Below are positions 1 through 5,101 of a DNA stretch of 5,179 nucleotides, piece after piece. The DNA lies in assembly GCA_012032965.1 (NCBI GenBank), contig JAAUPT010000170.1, positions 1 through 5,179 of the forward strand, written 5' to 3'. The number at the start of each line of letters is the position of its first letter. Position 1 is the first letter of the stretch. Source of the DNA: Nitrospira sp. (GTDB taxonomy: Bacteria > Nitrospirota > Nitrospiria > Nitrospirales > Nitrospiraceae). The position numbers were made by a program, and so were the translations under genes. Below the pieces are notes generated by a model that was not told the origin of the DNA, made no database searches, and saw only the letters and a program-made list of their open reading frames with translations.

Positions 1-45
1 GCCGCGACAACTGAATTATCATCTTCTGGCGTCCTAAGCGCCAAA

Positions 46-83
46 CACGGGCGACCTCCCACCAGAGTGCAGGGTCGCCCGTG
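46..83 (-). terminator. Hairpin downstream of the phosphodiesterase gene, probable terminator
   Basis: Bases 46-56 (CACGGGCGACC) and 73-83 (GGTCGCCCGTG) are perfect 11-bp inverted complements around a 16-base loop. The stem begins about 63 bases past the stop codon of the minus-strand phosphodiesterase gene. On the minus strand it is followed only by TTT, so it lacks the long U-tract of a classical intrinsic terminator. The stability and position suggest a transcription end or an mRNA 3' stabiliser. A weaker 6-bp hairpin (27-43) lies just beyond. The terminator role is inferred; the hairpin is seen directly. Confidence 0.55.
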
Positions 84-146
84 CTATTTCAGAGTACCTC
101 CCAAGCATAGAGTTGGCGCTGCACATAACTCCTCGTTCGTAGTCCC

Positions 147-836
147 TCACACACGGTCTGGAAAGTCGGAGATGATGCCGTCCACGCCGAGCATTTTCAC
201 CCGCTTGATCGCGGCCGGATTGTCGACGGTGTAGACGAACACAAGCAGGCGTGCGTCATGGAGGCGATGCACGAGGGGTTTGGTGACCGTATCGATGCGT
301 ATCCCGACATGAGTGGCCTGGAGACTGATGGCGGTTGCACCAGGATCCTCGGGCAGCCGTTTGAACAATGCCAACGTCTGAGCCTTCGGATCAATCCTTC
401 GCACGTGTTGGAGTTCTTCGAGGAGAAACGAGGCGAAGATCACAGATCCGTTGAAGCCGCTGCCACGGACCGTTGCGCAGGCATCGTACGTCAGGCCCGG
501 CACCTTCAATTCCAGGATCAGCCCGATCCGACCGCTGGCTATTGCGAGCGCCTCCTCGAGGGTCGGGACTTTCTGGCCGGTATCGGCGTCCAACTTTTGG
601 GTGTCCTCTACCGTGAGCTCGGCGATGTACCCTCGTCCATTGGTCGTACGGTCGACCCGTTCATCATGCAAGAGAACGAGCATTCCGTCAGAAGTCCTCC
701 GGACATCGACTTCCGTGAAGTGGCAGCCAAGATTGATCGCATGCTCGATCGACGCCAGCGTATTTTCCGGCCGGTAGCCGCAGGCTCCCCGATGTCCGAT
801 GCGAAGGACTTCGCGGTGGGGGCTTTCTTTTGCCAT
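147..836 (-). CDS. Glycerophosphodiester phosphodiesterase family protein
   Basis: The predicted 229-residue protein belongs to the GDPD family, TIM-barrel enzymes that hydrolyse glycerophosphodiesters to glycerol-3-phosphate and an alcohol in a metal-dependent reaction. The diagnostic elements are all visible: the HRG motif with catalytic His15-Arg16, PENT at 23-26, metal-binding Glu42 and Asp44 in EVDVR, the second catalytic His57 in LLHD, Glu109 in LELK, and the C-terminal VDGIISDFPD signature. No signal peptide or membrane segment is seen, so it is probably cytosolic like UgpQ, and the length fits that subgroup. I chose ATG 836 because the homologous part begins soon after it. Upstream in-frame starts (ATG 854, TTG 896) would only add a non-conserved stretch overlapping the divergent gene. 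The protein looks intact. The exact substrate cannot be told from sequence. Confidence 0.93.
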   Translation of the reverse strand: MAKESPHREVLRIGHRGACGYRPENTLASIEHAINLGCHFTEVDVRRTSDGMLVLLHDERVDRTTNGRGYIAELTVEDTQKLDADTGQKVPTLEEALAIASGRIGLILELKVPGLTYDACATVRGSGFNGSVIFASFLLEELQHVRRIDPKAQTLALFKRLPEDPGATAISLQATHVGIRIDTVTKPLVHRLHDARLLVFVYTVDNPAAIKRVKMLGVDGIISDFPDRV

Positions 837-1857
837 GGCGCCTGTCCTACCCATACCCGGTGGTCGAAAAGAAATCGAAAAATCGCCGTTGCCCAAAGGA
901 GCCAGACGGCGTCGGAAACCGGTCGGAGCCTCGACCGGTTTAGCCGCGGTCGAATTACAAGCAGCAGCGCCGCCTGGAGCGGTGGCCGAGCTGCATCATG
1001 CCATTGAACAGGACGATGGGAAAGTCCTATCGCTGTATCGTGAACCCTACGGTGGACACTGGGTCGTCCTAGCTGCCTTACCAATCGAGTTGGTCGAACC
1101 GACACCCTATCAACGGAATATTTCCGACATGCATGTCCGAAAGTTGGAAGGGGTCATCGGAAAAATCGGTCGTTTTCTCGATCCTATCATCGCCGTGCGG
1201 ATCGTAAAGCCCGACCATGCGGCAAAGTATTGGACCCCGAACGGCAACCATCGCCTGTCGGCCATGCGGACGCTGGGGGCGAAGAGCATCATCGCCATCG
1301 TCGTTCCCGAATCGGCTGCCGCCTATCAGATTCTCGCGCTGAATACGGAGAAGGCGCATAATCTCAGGGAGAAGGCATTGGAAGTCATCCGTATGTATCG
1401 GGAGCTTGCGCAACTCGATGGCACAACGGAAGACACCTACGCCCTGGAGTTCGAGGAACCGGCGTTGATCACCCTGGGGTTGTGTTACGAAGAACGCCCT
1501 CGATTTAGCGGTGGCGCCTACCATCCGGTGTTGAAGCGGGTAGCCGAATTTCTGAAGAACCCGATGCAGGCTGCCCTCAGCGTCCGTCAACAGCAGGCGA
1601 AGACCGTCCTTGAGCTGGATGATCTCATCGTCAAACAAGTCGAAGCCCTCAAGGCCAAGGGGCTGACCAGTCCGTATCTCAAGAGTTTCGTGGTGGCTCG
1701 GGTGAATCCCATTCGGTTCCGTCCCAAAGGCGCCCCCGCACTGTCGTTCGATGACGCGCTCGATCGCATGACGCAGGCCGCGGGGAAGTTCAATCCGGAC
1801 AAGGTCAAGATGGACGATTTGGCAAAGTCAGGCGGTGCACCGGACGCGAGCGAGTAG
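835..1857 (+). CDS. ParB/sulfiredoxin-fold domain protein, not a chromosomal ParB
   Basis: This encodes about 340 residues. The N-terminal 50 are low in complexity and basic (RRRRK at 24-28). A ParB N-terminal (ParB/Srx-like) domain spans roughly residues 82-160, with an entry motif PTPYQRNISDMHVRKL and the phosphate-binding-type motif GNHRLSAMRTLGA at 137-149. This corresponds to the GERRxRAA box of ParB, a fold that binds nucleotide or phosphate in CTP switches and some nucleases. A helical region (about 168-195) and a C-terminal part of unknown function follow. I do not see the helix-turn-helix of true chromosome-partitioning ParB, and no parA is adjacent, so a partitioning role is unsupported. 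The start is uncertain. ATG 835 shares CATG with the divergent gene. ATG 799 lies further upstream, and GTG 982 would still retain the conserved domain. The reading frame is clean to TAG 1857. Confidence 0.8.
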   Translation: MAPVLPIPGGRKEIEKSPLPKGARRRRKPVGASTGLAAVELQAAAPPGAVAELHHAIEQDDGKVLSLYREPYGGHWVVLAALPIELVEPTPYQRNISDMHVRKLEGVIGKIGRFLDPIIAVRIVKPDHAAKYWTPNGNHRLSAMRTLGAKSIIAIVVPESAAAYQILALNTEKAHNLREKALEVIRMYRELAQLDGTTEDTYALEFEEPALITLGLCYEERPRFSGGAYHPVLKRVAEFLKNPMQAALSVRQQQAKTVLELDDLIVKQVEALKAKGLTSPYLKSFVVARVNPIRFRPKGAPALSFDDALDRMTQAAGKFNPDKVKMDDLAKSGGAPDASE

Positions 1858-1881
1858 CCGGGCGTTCCCCATTTCTCTAGC

Positions 1882-1911
1882 TTGTTTCCAGACCGCCAGC
1901 CCCCGTACAAT
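1882..1911 (+). promoter_or_regulatory. Candidate sigma-70 promoter for the dehydratase/radical SAM unit
   Basis: TTGTTT (1882-1887) and TACAAT (1906-1911) are separated by 18 bases. The -10 box matches the TATAAT consensus at five of six positions, while the -35 matches at only three. The site lies in the 86-base gap between the ParB-fold gene and the dehydratase gene and would start transcription near 1918, leaving a short leader. No operator repeat is seen beside it. Confidence 0.42.
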
Positions 1912-1943
1912 AATTCATTGCTTGTTTTCCGAAGGAGGAACTT

Positions 1944-2294
1944 ATGGGTCTTGCTGACAATAAATGCATTCCCTGTCGAGGTGGCGTGCCGACGTTGCCG
2001 AACGATCGTGCGCAAGCCTTGCTCAAAGAATTGGGCCGGGGCTGGGCACTCAATGGGCAAGGGCATCTCGAACGGCTCTTTACCTTTCCGGATTTTGCGC
2101 AGGCCTTGGCTTATGTGAACAAGGTTGGCGCCACCGCGGAGGCGGAGGGCCATCATCCAGATCTCTACCTCGCCTGGGGTAAGTGCAAAGTTGAGATTTG
2201 GACACACAAGATCAATGGCCTGACGGAAAGCGACTTCTATCTGGCGGCCAAAGCGGACCGAGAGTTTGAGCCCTTTCGGGCTGCCGCTAGTTAA
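1944..2294 (+). CDS. phhB: Pterin-4a-carbinolamine dehydratase (4a-hydroxytetrahydrobiopterin dehydratase)
   Basis: This encodes 116 residues, the usual size of the PCD/DCoH family. The enzyme dehydrates 4a-hydroxytetrahydropterin to quinonoid dihydropterin, recycling the cofactor of aromatic amino acid hydroxylases. The family signature is complete: EGHHPDLYLAW at 68-78 with the paired catalytic His70-His71, then His88 in THKINGLT and the ESDF motif. The N-terminal CIPCRGG (8-14) is also typical of bacterial members. The start is secure because a strong ribosome site AAGGAGG (1932-1938) sits five bases before ATG 1944. The gene is intact. Only 40 bases separate it from the radical SAM gene, so co-transcription is likely. 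No phenylalanine hydroxylase gene is visible here, so the pterin-using partner is unknown. The symbol follows the family. Confidence 0.95.
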   Translation: MGLADNKCIPCRGGVPTLPNDRAQALLKELGRGWALNGQGHLERLFTFPDFAQALAYVNKVGATAEAEGHHPDLYLAWGKCKVEIWTHKINGLTESDFYLAAKADREFEPFRAAAS

Positions 2295-2334
2295 GCACCA
2301 AACACTGGCCTGACATGAACGTACGAGGCGGTAG

Positions 2335-2463
2335 ATGAGCGAAGGAACTCACATCGCGCTCGTCAATATGCCGTTCAGCTACGCCAAGTATCCCTCGATT
2401 CAGCTCGGCACGCTCTCTACGCTGCTCAAATCCAACGGGATTTCCGTCGATTGTCACCATTGA
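2335..2463 (+). pseudogene. N-terminal fragment of the radical SAM protein, cut off by a frameshift
   Basis: ATG 2335 has a GAGG ribosome site at 2325-2328 and opens 42 codons that end at TGA 2461-2463. The peptide begins with IALVNMPFSYAKYPS and ends ISVDCHH. This is the expected start of the RiPP maturation radical SAM protein 1 family, where a β-strand, the MPF motif and an H-x-LN-x-RFA segment open the B12-binding region. The next expected residues, LNVRFAYLIG, are encoded at once in the -1 frame from TTG 2460. Restoring one T (CAT TTG AAC) joins both parts. No slippery heptamer precedes the site, so programmed frameshifting is unlikely. This is either a real mutation or a sequence error. 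It should be read together with the CDS at 2451-4133. Confidence 0.85.
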
Positions 2464-4133
2464 ACGTTCGCTTTGCCTACCTGATTGGCGTCGAGTTGCA
2501 TGAGACGATCTGTGAGAAGCGGGCGCTCTTCGGCGAGTGGCTGTTTTCCTCCCTTCTATTTCGAGAGAACCCAAAGCGTACGGAGTATCCGCAAGTCTTC
2601 AAACCGGTCTTTGAGCAAATTGCGCAGGAGAGTGGGAAGCCGATCGGCTATTTCGAGGAGGTGGCGACCCGCATTGCCCCGCAATTTCTCACCTGGGCGC
2701 TGCGCTCGATCGATTGGGGGCAGTACAAGCTCGTCGGCTTCACCTCGACGTTCGATCAGAACGTCGCCAGCCTCACGATGGCCAAGCTCATCAAGGATCT
2801 ATACCCTGACGTGACGATCGTCTTCGGCGGCGCGAACTTCGACGGCGAGATGGGGCTGGAACACTTCAGGGCGTTTCCCTTTATCGATCACGTTGTGGTC
2901 GGGGAGGGGGAAGCAAACTTTCTGCCGTTGGTTCGTCAGGTTCTGGCCGGCCAGAAGGGTGACTATCCGAACGGCGTGACTTATCGGCAGAACGAGAAGA
3001 TTGTCCTCACCCCGAATGATTCGCTCTTTTCCGATTTTGCCAAGACCGGCCCACCTGATTACGACGATTACTATCATCTGCTTGCCGAACTGGGCGACAA
3101 GGCGCAGGGGCTCGATCGGATCCTCTTGTACGAAGGCTCGCGCGGCTGTTGGTGGGGCGAGAAACATCATTGTACGTTTTGCGGGCTCAATGCCCAGAGT
3201 ATGAAGTTTCGAGCTAAGGCACCAGAGCAAGTCATGCAGGAGATCGCCGATCTCTCACAGCGCTACGATGCGGTCCGATTTCGCCTCGTCGATAACATCA
3301 TCGACATGGGCTATATCGACCATCTCTTCGGCAAGCTGGCCGAGGACCATTGCGACCTGGATGTGTTCATCGAGACGAAGAGCAACTTGCAGAAGCGCCA
3401 GATCAAGACTTTGGCTGCCGGTGGGGTGAAGTGCATGCAGCCGGGCCTGGAAAGCCTGAGTGTCAAACAACTGCGCGCCATGGACAAAGGCGTCACGCCG
3501 ATACAGAACATCGTCTGCCTCAAGTGGAGCTTCTACTATCACGTGATGGTGTCGTGGAATATCTTGCTGGGATTTCCCGGCGAGACCAACGAGGATTATC
3601 AGCATCAGCTCGATATGATTCCGTCACTGCTCCACCTTCAGCCACCGGAGGCGACCGGCAAATTCTGGCTCCAGCGGTTCAGCCCCTACTTCACCAGGCC
3701 GCACGAGTACGGCATCCGTATCACCGGTCCTGGGATGGCGTATGAATATGTGTACGACGCACGGCAGGTCGATCTGAGGAAGATCGCCTATGACTTTGAG
3801 TACGAACTCGACAATTGGCCGGTCGATCCGCATCTGTATCAGGAGCTAGTCACCGCAATTGAAGGGTGGCAGCGGATGCATAAGTCCGGAGACCGGCCGT
3901 TTCTGTACTACTCCAAGGCACCGAACTATGTGACCGTCTACGACGGCCGCAATCCAAAATCTCCCACCCGTCAGCGGTATGAAGGCTTAGCGGCGATGGT
4001 GATTGAGATCTGTAACGAGGCAGCGAAGAGTGTGGCGCAAATCCGAACAGCCGTCGCGGAACGAGCCGAGTGCAGCGATGCAGTCTTGTTGCCTATCCTC
4101 AACGACCTCACGACTCAACGTGTCTTGTATTGA
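2451..4133 (+). CDS. B12-binding radical SAM protein, RiPP maturation radical SAM protein 1 type (TIGR03975-like), main open part
   Basis: The 560-residue frame holds most of a cobalamin-dependent radical SAM enzyme of the kind placed in ribosomally made peptide (RiPP) pathways. A Rossmann-like cobalamin-binding region covers about 92-165 (VGFTSTFDQN, GGANFDGEMG, GEGE). The 4Fe-4S motif is CWWGEKHHCTFCGLN, a C-x7-C-x2-C spacing with Cys233, Cys241 and Cys244, which is characteristic of this family rather than the common CxxxCxxC. Further landmarks are QPGLESLS (330-337) and LLGFPGE (372-378). The start at TTG 2451 is only where the frame opens and has no ribosome site. The true start is ATG 2335, upstream of a frameshift. 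The frame also ends early, with about 18 more residues in the next frame to TAA 4188. Repaired, the protein would have 617 residues. The substrate is unknown and no precursor peptide gene is seen nearby. It probably shares a transcript with phhB. Confidence 0.88.
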   Translation: MSPLNVRFAYLIGVELHETICEKRALFGEWLFSSLLFRENPKRTEYPQVFKPVFEQIAQESGKPIGYFEEVATRIAPQFLTWALRSIDWGQYKLVGFTSTFDQNVASLTMAKLIKDLYPDVTIVFGGANFDGEMGLEHFRAFPFIDHVVVGEGEANFLPLVRQVLAGQKGDYPNGVTYRQNEKIVLTPNDSLFSDFAKTGPPDYDDYYHLLAELGDKAQGLDRILLYEGSRGCWWGEKHHCTFCGLNAQSMKFRAKAPEQVMQEIADLSQRYDAVRFRLVDNIIDMGYIDHLFGKLAEDHCDLDVFIETKSNLQKRQIKTLAAGGVKCMQPGLESLSVKQLRAMDKGVTPIQNIVCLKWSFYYHVMVSWNILLGFPGETNEDYQHQLDMIPSLLHLQPPEATGKFWLQRFSPYFTRPHEYGIRITGPGMAYEYVYDARQVDLRKIAYDFEYELDNWPVDPHLYQELVTAIEGWQRMHKSGDRPFLYYSKAPNYVTVYDGRNPKSPTRQRYEGLAAMVIEICNEAAKSVAQIRTAVAERAECSDAVLLPILNDLTTQRVLY

Positions 4134-4188
4134 AAGAACGCGGCAAAGTATTTTCACGCTGGCCATTCCAGAAAATCCGAACTTGTAA
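4130..4188 (+). other. Displaced C-terminal tail of the radical SAM protein
   Basis: The main frame ends RVLY-TGA at 4131-4133. If one T of TATTGAAAG is skipped, translation continues as ERTRQSIFTLAIPENPNL to TAA 4186-4188. A β-hairpin ending in a hydrophobic LAIP-like stretch is what I expect at the C-terminus of this radical SAM family, where a small winged-helix-like domain closes with such a strand. The tail is in the same frame as the N-terminal fragment at 2335, so the two indels cancel. The match is short and judged from memory of the family, so it is less certain than the N-terminal case. Confidence 0.6.
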
Positions 4189-4201
4189 CCCTTGTTGATT
4201 A

Positions 4202-4256
4202 CGTTCGTGGTGAGCCCATTCGACAAGTTCAGGACGGGCTTGTCGAACCATGAGCG
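4202..4256. repeat. REP-like imperfect palindrome between convergent genes
   Basis: TTCGACAAG (4219-4227) and CTTGTCGAA (4239-4247) are perfect 9-bp inverted complements. An outer stem pairs 4202-4211 with 4247-4256 (10 pairs including two G-T wobbles), leaving an asymmetric bulge at 4212-4219. Motifs of this kind (TTCGACAAGxTCAGGAC, GTCGAACCATGAxCGG) recur as interspersed intergenic palindromes in many bacterial genomes. It lies just past the radical SAM stop and at the 3' end of the minus-strand pseudogene. This is typical REP placement and compatible with a bidirectional transcript end. There is no U-tract. Confidence 0.7.
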
Positions 4257-4269
4257 GACTTCGAGCATA

Positions 4270-4460
4270 TTCCCACAATCGACAATTTCTCGGTCACGTT
4301 ATGCATCTGTACGCCGTGGATGAGTGAGGTGCCCCGCGGATGGCGCAGGCGACGTGGACTCCCTCGGTCATTTCTTCAACGTTTGATCCCTTTTCCAGCG
4401 AGGCCTGCGTGTAGGCCGATGCAGTACTGACATTGCACGGTGCGAGCAGAAACGACGCAT
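4270..4460 (-). pseudogene. Frameshifted remnant of a carboxymuconolactone decarboxylase/AhpD-like protein
   Basis: Three pieces of one family profile follow each other on the minus strand in alternating frames. First comes VQCQYCIG (CQYC encoded at 4432-4421), containing the CxxC redox/catalytic pair of AhpD-like proteins. Next, from 4416 to 4330, comes AYTQASLEKGSNVEEMTE, followed by HVACAIRGA. Then, from 4327 in the first frame again, comes SLIHGVQMHNVTEKLS. In order these give the usual motif series C-x-x-C, A-x-x-K/Q, GAS-x-EE, H-V-A-x-A-I-R-G-G and H-G-V-Q-M. A single frame (4485-4294) reads only 63 residues and lacks the CxxC. The gene needs two compensating shifts, near 4416 and near 4329, to be read, and no convincing N-terminal part is visible, so I regard it as dead or mis-sequenced. 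Intact relatives are small oxidoreductase- or decarboxylase-like proteins of about 100-150 residues. Confidence 0.75.
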
Positions 4461-4484
4461 GGTGAGCCACAGTCCTAAAAAACA

Positions 4485-4513
4485 TTGCTTCGGATAGCGG
4501 ACGGTGCTAGCAT
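4485..4513 (+). promoter_or_regulatory. Candidate promoter of the toxin-antitoxin operon
   Basis: TTGCTT (4485-4490) and an extended -10, TG-C-TAGCAT (4505-4513, hexamer 4508-4513), are separated by 17 bases. The -10 hexamer lies inside the first TGCTAGCA operator box, so antitoxin binding would block polymerase. The -35 matches consensus only in its first three bases. The position, the spacing and the overlap with the operator are the main support. Confidence 0.4.
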
Positions 4514-4523
4514 TGTGCTAGCA
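4504..4523. promoter_or_regulatory. Double TGCTAGCA operator for autoregulation by the antitoxin
   Basis: GTGCTAGCA occurs at 4504-4512 and again at 4515-4523. Each contains the 8-bp palindrome TGCTAGCA, and the centres are 11 bp apart, one helical turn. The site lies 27 bases before the antitoxin start. Ribbon-helix-helix antitoxins bind such paired short palindromes as dimers of dimers, and the Neisseria FitAB operator, as I recall it, uses similar TGCTA-type half-sites. The repeat is seen directly. Binding by this antitoxin is inferred. Confidence 0.7.
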
Positions 4524-4549
4524 AGCATGTTGGACGAAAGGAGCGGAGC

Positions 4550-4747
4550 ATGGCACAAGTTCTCGTCAGAAATCTCAACGACAAGGTGGTGGCACGGCTG
4601 AAAAAGCGCGCCAAGACTCGGGGGCGGTCACTCCAGGCAGAGGTGAAGACCATTCTTGAAGAGGCCGGCGAAGGACGTGCCGGGAGATTTCTGGAAGGAA
4701 GCCGATCGTATTCGAGTGCAGCTCGGCCGATCCGGTCGGAAGTTTAG
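4550..4747 (+). CDS. FitA/VapB-like ribbon-helix-helix antitoxin, C-terminus frameshifted
   Basis: As it reads, this gives 65 residues. The first 41 or so are a standard FitA-type ribbon-helix-helix DNA-binding domain: β-strand AQVLVRNL (2-9), then helices over KVVARLKKRAKTRG and SLQAEVKTILEEA. Such antitoxins dimerise to repress their own operon and use the C-terminal part to cover the toxin's active site. The ribosome site AAAGGAG (4537-4543) lies six bases before ATG 4550. After about residue 41 the sequence (GEGRAGRFLEGSRS and on) is unlike the family, while the expected tail lies in the +1 frame up to TGA 4787. One extra base between about 4665 and 4673 explains it. The DNA-binding half may still repress, but the toxin-binding half would be lost. 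Confidence 0.85.
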   Translation: MAQVLVRNLNDKVVARLKKRAKTRGRSLQAEVKTILEEAGEGRAGRFLEGSRSYSSAARPIRSEV

Positions 4748-4787
4748 TGATAGTGCCATGCTCATTCGTGAGGGTCGGGACCGGTGA
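4668..4787 (+). other. Displaced C-terminal half of the antitoxin
   Basis: In the +1 frame relative to the antitoxin start, this segment encodes DFWKEADRIRVQLGRSGRKF followed by SDSAMLIREGRDR and TGA at 4785-4787. FWKEADRIRxxL, SDSxxLIREDRDR-like tails are typical of FitA-type antitoxins that pair with PIN toxins. Its stop overlaps the toxin's GTG start in GTGA (4784-4787), the usual layout for translational coupling in these operons, which supports this as the authentic 3' end. A corrected antitoxin would have 78 residues, a normal size. Confidence 0.82.
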
Positions 4788-5101
4788 CTTCCTATGTGCT
4801 CGATGCTAGTGTCATCGTCAAATGGTTTATCCCGGAGACGCAGAGTGAATCAGCGTTGAAACTGAGGGAGATGGATGGTCGGTTCCATGCCCCGGCGTTT
4901 GTGACGTTGGAAATCGGGAATGTCCTGGCTAAGAAACGACGGCGCAATGAACTCACCCATGAGGAAGCAGAAGATATTTGGCGCGCGTTTCGGCAGGTTC
5001 CAATTCGAATCCTTTCCTCCGGGCAAATGGGCGACGTGACGGACATCACGTGGGCTTCCGCCTGGGAAAACGCTACGCGCTCGAATTCTCCACCAACCTG
5101 A
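4784..5101 (+). CDS. PIN-domain toxin (VapC/FitB-like), C-terminally truncated
   Basis: This reads 105 residues from GTG 4784, whose first bases overlap the antitoxin's displaced stop. The N-terminal part is a clear PIN domain, the Mg-dependent ribonuclease fold of VapC toxins. It has YVLDASVIVKWF with metal-binding Asp7, then APAFVTLEIGNVLAKK with Glu43, and a helix ELTHEEAEDIWRAF. Family members are usually about 130-140 residues and carry two further motifs, YDxxYLALA and TxDxxF, with the remaining acidic residues. Neither is present in any frame downstream. From roughly residue 78 (SSGQMGD) the sequence leaves the family, and the frame ends SNSPPT-TGA. The protein is therefore probably inactive. 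An alternative is an assembly join near 5020-5055. Confidence 0.82.
   Translation: MTSYVLDASVIVKWFIPETQSESALKLREMDGRFHAPAFVTLEIGNVLAKKRRRNELTHEEAEDIWRAFRQVPIRILSSGQMGDVTDITWASAWENATRSNSPPT

Noticed and set aside
27..43. Small hairpin TGGCGT...GCGCCA as a terminator
   Set aside because: It is only six pairs including a wobble, with no T-run on either side. The stronger stem at 46-83 is the better candidate.
837..896. A longer start for the phosphodiesterase at TTG 896 or ATG 854
   Set aside because: The extra residues are not family-like, no ribosome site precedes either codon, and they would overlap the divergent gene further.
258..1007. A 249-codon plus-strand open frame across the phosphodiesterase gene
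   Set aside because: It is antisense to a gene with complete GDPD motifs, has no recognisable domain, and overlaps the start of the ParB-fold gene in another frame. It is a shadow of high-GC coding sequence.
1587..2207. A 206-codon minus-strand open frame across the ParB-fold gene end and phhB
   Set aside because: It is antisense to two well-supported genes and has no recognisable motif.
2455..2465. Programmed -1 ribosomal frameshifting in the radical SAM gene
   Set aside because: The site CACCATTGA has no X-XXY-YYZ slippery heptamer, and I see no strong stimulatory stem just downstream. The opposite shift at the 3' end also argues against one mechanism.
4003..4188. A 61-codon plus-strand frame as a possible RiPP precursor peptide
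   Set aside because: Most of it is an out-of-frame reading of the radical SAM 3' end with no leader-core architecture. Only its last 18 codons are meaningful, as that gene's displaced tail.
5035..5050. CGTGA/TCACG inverted repeat near the toxin joint as an integration or recombination site
   Set aside because: A 5-bp stem with a 6-base loop is easily expected by chance, and no integrase or second copy is seen.
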